Shown in pieces: positions 1-4,386 of a stretch of DNA of 5,006 nucleotides (positions within the stretch are counted from its first letter, which is position 1; each line of letters opens with the position of its first letter). The stretch covers positions 1-5,006 of the forward strand of contig DSBF01000419.1 of NCBI GenBank assembly GCA_011049495.1, in the 5' to 3' direction. The notes under the pieces were generated by a model. It saw only the letters and a program-made list of their open reading frames with translations. It was not told the origin of the DNA and did not search any database. Origin of the DNA: Ignavibacteria bacterium. Its GTDB lineage: Bacteria > Bacteroidota > Ignavibacteria > Ignavibacteriales > Melioribacteraceae. The position numbers and the translations under genes are program-made.

Positions 1-607
1 GAACAACATATACATTATTTCTTTTAGCCAATTTAACACCAAGCGAATTAAAATTTTTAGCATCGAGATATTTACTTCGAGTTCTTTGAGGAAAGATAAT
101 AACCGATCGACCGTCTTGAAGTCTGGCAGAACCTTCATTCAAAACAATCTGTAAATCTTCGCGCGGATTTGCTCTTCCAACTAAAATAGGGTGACGTGCT
201 TTTGCAACCGGACCAAAGAGAGGATAATTTGTGAGTTCTTCTTTAATTACATAAACAACAGGTTTAATCGGTTGAATGAATGTCGGCAGTGCAACTGTTT
301 CAAGCGTACTCATATGATTACCGACAAATACAGCGGGTCCGTCAAACTTACCGATGTTATCCAATCCTTCTACATGGAAATCCAACCCGGCTTTTTCCAT
401 TGCTCTAATTGTAAATAAAGAAGAAGCAACCCAATTATATCTATTGTATAAATTTTTCTTTGTCATCCGGTTACTGCCGTATACAATTTTAATCATGCGC
501 GGATAAAACAAAAGATAATTCAGAAGATTTGTTTTGATTTCTTCCCTGTTGGTTTTGTATTCTTTTTGCCCTTCAAAAGATAACTGGTAATCAGTATAGT
601 TTTTCAT
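1..607 (-). CDS. Lysophospholipid (PlsC-like) acyltransferase, N-terminal part, cut by left edge
   Basis: This reading frame was found by translating the minus strand from the ATG at 607-605. It stays open for 202 codons to the window edge. The family transfers an acyl chain to a lysophospholipid or 1-acylglycerol-3-phosphate at the cytoplasmic membrane. A PlsC-type domain starts near residue 75. Motif I is NHMSTLE, with His98 followed four residues later by Glu103, where the usual pattern is NHx4D. A motif II-like stretch spans residues 122-145 (K122, P129, F131-G132, R145). Motif III is FPQRTRS at 172-178, where FPEGTRS is usual. It is followed by FNSLGVKLAKR at 185-195, as in many bacterial members. 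Residues 1-70 are a charged, aromatic-rich N-terminal extension with no clear signal peptide. About 40-60 C-terminal residues are probably missing. The start has only a weak GAGTG upstream. The catalytic His is kept, so activity is plausible, but the substrate cannot be assigned. The family call is firm. Confidence 0.85.
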   Translation of the reverse strand, partial: MKNYTDYQLSFEGQKEYKTNREEIKTNLLNYLLFYPRMIKIVYGSNRMTKKNLYNRYNWVASSLFTIRAMEKAGLDFHVEGLDNIGKFDGPAVFVGNHMSTLETVALPTFIQPIKPVVYVIKEELTNYPLFGPVAKARHPILVGRANPREDLQIVLNEGSARLQDGRSVIIFPQRTRSKYLDAKNFNSLGVKLAKRNNVYVV

Positions 608-896
608 ATCACTCAATATTTAACTTTGAGAAAATAGGAATAAGATTGAAAAAATAAAATAGGCGGTTGTTGGTTCGATTATAACATGATAAATTAATCG
701 TTTAATTACATCTAAGAGAATTGTTTAATTGTCCAATTGTCAAATGGTTTTTCTAATATCTGCTAAATGGATGCTTATAAGAATGTTATGAAAAAATGAA
801 TGATTTTAGGAAGGAAACTATGTAATAAGATTATTTCAGAAGTTAACAATAAAAGTGAGATACTTTGATAAACCGCATTTGTAAAACCCACATTTT
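608..896. other. Non-coding gap between acyltransferase and tRNA region
   Basis: This is an AT-rich stretch of about 290 bases. It contains the candidate promoter listed separately and a short direct repeat AATTGTC at 727-733 and 735-741. I find no open frame longer than a handful of codons with a credible start, no tRNA-like fold and no hairpin followed by a T run. It probably separates two minus-strand transcription units. No terminator is visible between the damaged tRNA-Glu copy and the acyltransferase. Confidence 0.5.
678..706 (-). promoter_or_regulatory. Candidate promoter of the acyltransferase gene (extended -10)
   Basis: On the minus strand a perfect TATAAT lies at 683-678, preceded by TG one base further upstream, which is the extended -10 form TGnTATAAT. 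A weak -35-like ATTAAA lies at 706-701, 17 bases away. Transcription would start near 671 and leave a leader of about 64 bases before the ATG at 607. The motif match is direct. Use of a sigma-70-type consensus in this organism is assumed, because Bacteroidota-type sigma factors prefer a different -7 element. Confidence 0.4.
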
Positions 897-900
897 ATCG

Positions 901-993
901 TGACCCCAAGGGGATTCTCACATCGTGATCCCTTCAGGAGAACCCCTATTACCGCCGCGAAAGGGCGAGGTCCTAACCATTAGACGATGGGGC
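901..993 (-). pseudogene. Damaged tRNA-Glu(UUC) copy
   Basis: This is a second tRNA-Glu body that cannot fold normally. The anticodon stem and TTC anticodon are intact, but the base after the anticodon (position 37) is G instead of A. The first base of the acceptor is T instead of G and no longer pairs with C72. The T loop is split after position 56 by 22 extra bases (918-939). The copy lies beyond the intrinsic terminator of the tRNA operon, so operon transcription should rarely reach it. It is best read as a decayed duplicate of the intact gene at 1133-1204. An active tRNA with a spliced-out insertion seems very unlikely, because the insertion shows none of the conserved parts of a group I intron and sits in the T loop, away from the anticodon loop. 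Confidence 0.85.
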
Positions 994-998
994 AGGTC

Positions 999-1047
999 AA
1001 GGACAAAGTTCAAAGAATAAAGGATAAAGGATAAAGGCAAAAGGGAA
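999..1047. repeat. Tandem heptanucleotide repeat, seven units
   Basis: Seven consecutive 7-base units with consensus AAGGATA fill 999-1047. Units vary at positions 3-7 (AAGTTCA, AAGAATA and AAGGCAA occur) but nearly all start with AAG. The array lies directly 5' of the damaged tRNA-Glu and is the longer counterpart of the array at 1211-1245. Compared with that copy it holds two more units in the middle, which fits slippage or unequal exchange in steps of one heptad. Confidence 0.8.
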
Positions 1048-1093
1048 AAACGGATTTGTCTGTTTGAACTTTTTTAAAAATCAATTTAAGAAC

Positions 1094-1125
1094 AAAAAAA
1101 AAAGAGCAGCTACAAACTGCTCTTT
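1094..1125 (-). terminator. Intrinsic terminator of the tRNA operon
   Basis: A perfect 9-bp stem pairs AAAGAGCAG (1101-1109) with CTGCTCTTT (1117-1125) around a 7-base loop. On the minus strand it is followed by a run of ten T (complement of 1094-1103), which overlaps the foot of the stem. It starts eight bases after the 3' end of tRNA-Glu, the last intact gene of the cluster. The position, orientation and U tract are those expected for factor-independent termination of the Pro-Arg-His-Glu transcript. Confidence 0.92.
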
Positions 1126-1132
1126 ATTATCG

Positions 1133-1204
1133 TGACCCCAAGGGGATTCGAACCCCTATTACCGCCGTGAAAGGGCGAGGTCCTAACCATTAGACGATGG
1201 GGCC
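1133..1204 (-). tRNA. tRNA-Glu (anticodon UUC)
   Basis: The minus strand folds into a complete cloverleaf of 72 bases. The acceptor GGCCCCA pairs with TGGGGTC (one G-T pair), followed by discriminator A. The anticodon stem-loop is CGCC-CTTTCAC-GGCG with anticodon TTC. The T arm is GGGG-TTCGAAT-CCCC. The 3' CCA is not encoded (ACGA follows), so it must be added by a CCA-adding enzyme. It is the last intact gene of the cluster and is immediately followed by the terminator. A damaged duplicate lies at 901-993. Confidence 0.97.
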
Positions 1205-1210
1205 AAGGTC

Positions 1211-1245
1211 AAGGATAAAGTTCAAAGGATAAAGGCAAAAGGAAA
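1211..1245. repeat. Tandem heptanucleotide repeat, five units
   Basis: Five consecutive 7-base units, consensus AAGGATA with AAGTTCA, AAGGCAA and AAGGAAA variants, occupy the start of the spacer 5' of the intact tRNA-Glu. A six-base AAGGTC precedes them at 1205-1210. The unit order matches the outer units of the array at 999-1047, showing common origin by duplication. There is no coding potential. The array lies inside the presumed tRNA precursor transcript, between tRNA-His and tRNA-Glu. Confidence 0.8.
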
Positions 1246-1289
1246 ACGATAAATCAAAATTATTTTTTGTCTTCAAACTTTAAACTGCG

Positions 1290-1364
1290 GGTGAGCGATG
1301 GGAATTGAACCCACGACCTTCTGGGCCACAACCAGACGCTCTAACCAACTGAGCTACGCCCACC
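1290..1364 (-). tRNA. tRNA-His (anticodon GUG)
   Basis: The minus strand gives a full cloverleaf. The acceptor GTGGGCG pairs with CGCTCAC with one G-T pair. The anticodon stem-loop is TCTGG-TTGTGGC-CCAGA with anticodon GTG, and the T arm is GTGGG-TTCAATT-CCCAT. An extra 5' G (1364) sits opposite C73 (1290), the G-1:C73 pair that identifies tRNA-His to its synthetase. CCA is not encoded. It lies between tRNA-Arg and tRNA-Glu in one minus-strand cluster. Confidence 0.97.
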
Positions 1365-1377
1365 ATTTTTTAAGAAC

Positions 1378-1438
1378 AAATTCTAAATTCTATATCCTAA
1401 CAAAATGTTTCGAGTTTCGATATTAGGATTTAAGATTT
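1378..1438. repeat. Heptad repeats in facing orientation in the His-Arg tRNA spacer
   Basis: The plus strand carries AAATTCT twice (1378-1384, 1385-1391), followed by the related ATATCCT. The right half reads as heptads on the minus strand (AAATCTT, AAATCCT, then AATATCG, AAACTCG), which appear on the plus strand as the tandem GTTTCGA at 1407-1413 and 1414-1420. ATCCTAA at 1394-1400 and TTAGGAT at 1423-1429 are perfect inverted copies, so the spacer RNA between tRNA-Arg and tRNA-His could form a 7-bp stem with a 22-base loop. No T run follows, so it is not a terminator. Confidence 0.6.
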
Positions 1439-1445
1439 TACCATG

Positions 1446-1519
1446 TACGCCAGAGTGGACTCGAACCACTAACCTACAGCTTAGAAGGCTGTTGCTCTAT
1501 CCGATTGAGCTACTGGCGC
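1446..1519 (-). tRNA. tRNA-Arg (anticodon UCU)
   Basis: The minus strand folds into a 74-base cloverleaf. The acceptor GCGCCAG pairs with CTGGCGT (G1 faces T72 as a wobble), with discriminator A. The D arm is GCTCAATCGGATAGAGC. The anticodon stem-loop is ACAGC-CTTCTAA-GCTGT with anticodon TCT, reading AGA and, by wobble, AGG codons. The T arm is AGTGG-TTCGAGT-CCACT. CCA is not encoded. It is the second gene of the Pro-Arg-His-Glu transcript. Confidence 0.97.
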
Positions 1520-1647
1520 AGAAAAATTATAGAATCTGAAAATTAATTCGCCGTAATCTTAGTCGCCGGATAAAATTTATTGAACAGCAAAGTTACTGAC
1601 GCATAATAATATTTCAGCAAATAAAGAACAATAAAAAATTCCAAAAG

Positions 1648-1722
1648 TCGGGGCGGCAGGATTCGAACCTGCGACCTCCTGCTCCCAAAGCAGGCGCGCT
1701 AACCGGACTACGCTACGCCCCG
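1648..1722 (-). tRNA. tRNA-Pro (anticodon UGG)
   Basis: The minus strand folds into a 75-base cloverleaf. The acceptor CGGGGCG pairs perfectly with CGCCCCG, and the C1-G72 pair is typical of bacterial tRNA-Pro. The discriminator is A. The anticodon stem-loop is CCTGC-TTTGGGA-GCAGG with anticodon TGG, and the T arm is GCAGG-TTCGAAT-CCTGC. CCA is not encoded. It is the first gene of the cluster, so the operon promoter should lie to its right. The 128-base spacer to tRNA-Arg (1520-1647) holds nothing I recognise. Confidence 0.97.
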
Positions 1723-1794
1723 TGTTTTTATATTTCTACGAAAATAATTTATATTAATAACGGAGTAATTAACATCATTAAACAAAAAACAAAA

Positions 1795-1836
1795 TCGCAA
1801 AAGGAGATGAAAACTGAAGAAACTAACCTTTTGCGA
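1795..1836. repeat. Perfect 10-bp inverted repeat, terminator-like on the minus strand
   Basis: TCGCAAAAGG (1795-1804) and CCTTTTGCGA (1827-1836) are exact inverted copies separated by 22 bases. Read on the minus strand, the structure is followed by a T-rich tail of TTTT, G, TTTTTT, G, TTT, which resembles an intrinsic terminator with an oversized loop. On the plus strand no T run follows. There is no minus-strand gene to its right within the window for it to terminate. It could stop antisense RNA before the tRNA promoter, act in a long tRNA leader, or be a protein-binding site. Confidence 0.5.
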
Positions 1837-1882
1837 ATTAATTCAAAAACGGCTAAGTAAAATATATTTTTACCCCCGCAAA

Positions 1883-1900
1883 GTCAATCTTATGTCAATC
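1883..1900. promoter_or_regulatory. Direct repeat GTCAATC with one-helical-turn spacing
   Basis: GTCAATC occurs at 1883-1889 and again at 1894-1900, an 11-base period that places both copies on nearly the same face of the helix. They lie 39 bases upstream of the first permease start. This is a possible activator or repressor site for the lol operon. A chance repeat in AT-rich DNA cannot be excluded. Confidence 0.25.
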
Positions 1901-1938
1901 ATTTTTATTAAATTGGAACAGCAAATATCGGGTTAAAG

Positions 1939-3162
1939 ATGCCACTTTCAATCTTTATTGCAAAGAAATACATATCTAATAAACAAAGCTCTAAATTCCT
2001 TTCACTTGTCTCTGTTATTTCGGTTATCGGTATCGCAATAGGTACTGCTGTCCTTATTATTGCACTTACTATATTAAACGGGTTTGAAGAAATCGTAGCT
2101 CAGAAAATTGTCAATTTTAATTCTCATATAAAAATTACTGCTTTCGGAAATAGGAACTTGCCGGATTCCGATGTAATTAAATCCGAAATAACTCAAAAAA
2201 TCGGCGAAGATTTTCATAGCATATCGGAGTTTATTTCAAAACTTGGAATTATAAAATCACGTACATTATCAGAAGGTGTTACAATTGTAGGGATTGATAC
2301 TGAGACCGACAATACCAATATTGATGAATACATTGTTGAAGGTAATTATGAACTTGATTCGGAAGAAATTAAACAAATTATTATCGGGAAAAAATTAAGT
2401 GAGAAGATTAATACTTCTGTTAATGATAAGATTACAATATTTTCATTAAAGAAAGATGAGTTACCCGACGCTGATAATCCCCCGGCTATTGAGCAATACA
2501 TAATTTCGGGAATATTCGAAAGCGGAATGGCTGAATATGATGATATGAATGTTTACATCTCTCTAAGTCATGCAAAAGAATTATTTGAAACATATAACAG
2601 CATCTCCGGTTACAACATTAGATTAAATAATGTTGATAGTATTGATTCTTCAGCGAAGGCACTTCAGGATCTATTGGGTTATCCTTATTATGTAAGAACT
2701 ATTTTCCAGGTACATCAAAATATTTTTACATGGCTCGATCTGCAAAAAGAACCGATACCGATTATACTTGGGTTAATAATCGTTGTAGCAATTTTTAATA
2801 TAGTAGGCACAATGCTGATGATTGTTTTGGAAAGAACAAGTTCAATAGGTGTGCTAAAAGCAATCGGATTCACTAAAAAGAAAATCTTGCAGATATTTTT
2901 TGTACAAGGTGTTTTTTTAGGATTATTAGGAATTACAATTGGTTGTATTCTTGCTTTGGTTTTAAGTTACCTTCAACTTCAATTCAATTTGATTACTCTC
3001 CCCGCTTCAATTTATTTTATTTCTACGGTTCCTATCTCGATCGATATTGAAAATTACTTGATTGTTGCGGGAATCGGATTAGTATTAAGTTTGCTTGCAT
3101 CTTTAATACCAAGTTATGTGGCATCAAGAATGAATATAATTTCATCAATAAGGTTTAACTGA
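1939..3162 (+). CDS. lolC/lolE: LolC/LolE-family permease, first subunit of a lipoprotein-release ABC transporter
   Basis: This is a 407-residue inner-membrane permease, the usual length for LolC and LolE. The N-terminus has the family pattern FIAKKYI, then a long hydrophobic segment at about 22-46 ending in LTILNGFEE, the equivalent of LSVxNGF. A periplasmic domain spans about 50-270. Three more membrane segments lie at about 274-297, 318-345 and 373-393, with the coupling-helix region ERTSSIGVLKAIGFTKKKI at 298-316. This is the MacB/FtsX four-segment layout. With its partner and LolD it should extract lipoproteins from the inner membrane for LolA. The ATG at 1939 gives the N-terminus expected of the family, though only a weak AAAG precedes it. 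Its stop overlaps the next start by one base, so translation is probably coupled. The periplasmic loop corresponding to the LolC hook is short and acidic (about 168-186), unlike the second permease. Assignment to LolC versus LolE is open. Confidence 0.88.
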   Translation: MPLSIFIAKKYISNKQSSKFLSLVSVISVIGIAIGTAVLIIALTILNGFEEIVAQKIVNFNSHIKITAFGNRNLPDSDVIKSEITQKIGEDFHSISEFISKLGIIKSRTLSEGVTIVGIDTETDNTNIDEYIVEGNYELDSEEIKQIIIGKKLSEKINTSVNDKITIFSLKKDELPDADNPPAIEQYIISGIFESGMAEYDDMNVYISLSHAKELFETYNSISGYNIRLNNVDSIDSSAKALQDLLGYPYYVRTIFQVHQNIFTWLDLQKEPIPIILGLIIVVAIFNIVGTMLMIVLERTSSIGVLKAIGFTKKKILQIFFVQGVFLGLLGITIGCILALVLSYLQLQFNLITLPASIYFISTVPISIDIENYLIVAGIGLVLSLLASLIPSYVASRMNIISSIRFN

Positions 3163-4385
3163 TGTTTGAATTTTTTATAGCACGAAGATATATCAAGTCC
3201 AAACACAAGGTTAATTTTATAACCATAATTACCTTGCTATCCTCGCTTGGAGTTATGATAGGTGTTGCTGCTTTAATAGTAATGCTATCCGTGTTTAACG
3301 GATTTGGTTCTTTAGTAACAAAATTATTAGTTGAGTTTGACCCTCATATCAGAGTATCAAATCTTAACCAATTTGAGGGCGACAAATCGGTTCTCATTGA
3401 AGAAATCAATAAACTAAATAAAGTAGAAAGTGCCGGATTTTATGCCGAAGGAAAAATCATTGCATTAAATAACAAATCATACGAGATAATCAACTTAAAA
3501 GGAATCGATAAAAATTTACAATCAACTGATTGGGGTGTTAAATCAAAAATAATTTCCGGTGAGTTTGATGTTGAAAACGATAAAGGGATTGACAAAATAA
3601 TTTTAGGTTTACCAATTGCATTAAGATTATCGGCAAGAGTCGGAGATACAATTTTTGTATCATCCGCAGCTTCTATTGAAAGGTCAATTCTTTCTCTATC
3701 AATTCCGCAAGCAAGACCTTATTTAGTTACCGGATTATTCGAAGCGAAGAATAAAGAATATGATTATAATTTCGCTTTTACTTCTCTCCCCTCTGCTCAA
3801 AATATGCTTGCTTTAAGAAATAACATTACCGGAATAGAAATTAGATTAGATAACATTTCCTCTTCCGAAAAAGTTAAACCGGAAATTCAATCAATTGTCG
3901 GTGAGCAAGCAACTGTCAGCACCTGGTATGATTTGCATAAGGATTTGTATAACATTATGTTGATTGAAAGATGGGGTGCATATTTACTTCTTGCTTTAAT
4001 AATAGCTGTAGCTACATTTAATATTCTCGGTTCTTTAACTATGTCTGTTATAGAAAAGAAAAAAGATATAGCATTACTCCGCTCAATGGGTGCAACAAAA
4101 AAATCGATTTTAAGAATTTTTATGTTCGAGGGAATTTTAATCGGGTTAATCGGGACTGTTACAGGAATGTTGATCGGATATTTTATTTGCTGGTTACAAT
4201 TAACAATTAATTTTTACCCTCTTGACCCAACAAAATATATAATCAATTCGCTGCCGGTTGTTTTGAAATGGAGTGATTTCTTTGCAGTTGGATTTGCGGC
4301 TTTCTTTCTAACGTTTTTAGCTTCACTTTATCCTGCAAAAAAAGCAGTAAAAATTTCTATCACAGAAGCAATTAAATGGGAATGA
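3162..4385 (+). CDS. lolC/lolE: LolC/LolE-family permease, second subunit of a lipoprotein-release ABC transporter
   Basis: This is a 407-residue paralogue of the preceding permease with the same architecture. Membrane segments lie at about 18-42, 272-295, 318-345 and 372-391, with a periplasmic domain at 45-268. Family hallmarks are FIARRYIKSK at 5-14, LSVFNGFG at 42-49, the segment-2 stretch LIIAVATFNILGSL at 279-292, the cytoplasmic coupling region EKKKDIALLRSMGATKKSI at 298-316, and YPLDPTKYIINSLPV at 352-366. The C-terminus TEAIKWE resembles the ALRYE ends of the family. The loop at 165-190, including IPQARPYLVTGLF, resembles the hook of E. coli LolC that recruits LolA, as I recall that sequence. 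In contrast, the PLDP-to-LPV stretch and the following W-S-D recall LolE. The ATG shares its A with the upstream TGA. An AAGG at 3150-3153, eight bases before the start, supports it. The ATPase gene follows one base after the stop. Confidence 0.92.
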   Translation: MFEFFIARRYIKSKHKVNFITIITLLSSLGVMIGVAALIVMLSVFNGFGSLVTKLLVEFDPHIRVSNLNQFEGDKSVLIEEINKLNKVESAGFYAEGKIIALNNKSYEIINLKGIDKNLQSTDWGVKSKIISGEFDVENDKGIDKIILGLPIALRLSARVGDTIFVSSAASIERSILSLSIPQARPYLVTGLFEAKNKEYDYNFAFTSLPSAQNMLALRNNITGIEIRLDNISSSEKVKPEIQSIVGEQATVSTWYDLHKDLYNIMLIERWGAYLLLALIIAVATFNILGSLTMSVIEKKKDIALLRSMGATKKSILRIFMFEGILIGLIGTVTGMLIGYFICWLQLTINFYPLDPTKYIINSLPVVLKWSDFFAVGFAAFFLTFLASLYPAKKAVKISITEAIKWE

Positions 4386-4386
4386 T

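Larger units (their letters stand above)
897..1052 (-). repeat. Diverged duplicate of the tRNA-Glu gene plus its upstream spacer
   Basis: This segment matches 1129-1248 almost base for base, apart from a few discrete changes. Both copies contain ATCGTGA past the tRNA 3' end, the tRNA-Glu body, and the heptad-rich spacer that lies 5' of the gene on the minus strand. Differences in this copy are a 22-base insertion (918-939), one substitution (958), a two-base loss at the tRNA 5' end near 993, and 14 extra bases (two heptads) in the spacer. A weaker match (TTTGTCT followed by a TTTGAACTTT-like stretch, 1055-1076 against 1266-1282) suggests the duplicated unit originally reached back close to tRNA-His. 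The terminator at 1094-1125 lies between the two copies and is not itself duplicated. Confidence 0.85.
1723..1938. other. Divergent intergenic region between tRNA operon and lol operon
   Basis: This gap must hold the promoters of the leftward tRNA operon and probably of the rightward lol operon. On the minus strand an AT-rich block with TATAAA at 1753-1748 could be the tRNA -10, but I see no convincing -35. On the plus strand TATATT at 1863-1868 is a weak -10 candidate with only poor -35 matches upstream. The region also contains the 10-bp inverted repeat at 1795-1836 and the GTCAATC direct repeat at 1883-1900, listed separately. Promoter placement is inference. Confidence 0.4.

Noticed and set aside
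191..418. 75-codon plus-strand open frame
   Set aside because: It lies wholly opposite the acyltransferase gene, whose minus-strand frame carries recognisable motifs. The plus-strand product is Cys- and Asn-rich with no family resemblance, so it is a shadow frame.
727..741. AATTGTC direct repeat considered as an operator
   Set aside because: It is low-complexity AT-rich sequence with an 8-base period, lies over 40 bases upstream of the candidate acyltransferase promoter, and has no further support.
918..939. Insertion in the damaged tRNA considered as an intron
   Set aside because: It is only 22 bases, sits in the T loop, and lacks any group I core. The tRNA also has other defects outside the insertion.
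897..993. Damaged tRNA-Glu considered as an integrase attachment site left by a genomic island
   Set aside because: Integration at a tRNA normally duplicates only the 3' end of the gene. Here the entire tRNA and its 5' spacer are duplicated, and there is no integrase or foreign gene between or beside the copies.
1094..1125. Terminator hairpin considered as bidirectional
   Set aside because: On the plus strand only TTTATTAT follows the stem and there is no plus-strand gene to its left, so leftward termination of the tRNA operon explains it fully.
1807..1860. 17-codon plus-strand frame (MKTEETNLLRINSKTAK) preceded by AAGGAG, considered as a leader peptide
   Set aside because: The AAGGAG abuts the ATG with no spacing, the frame overlaps the inverted repeat arm, and no codon pattern or downstream attenuator supports translation. 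It is more likely chance.
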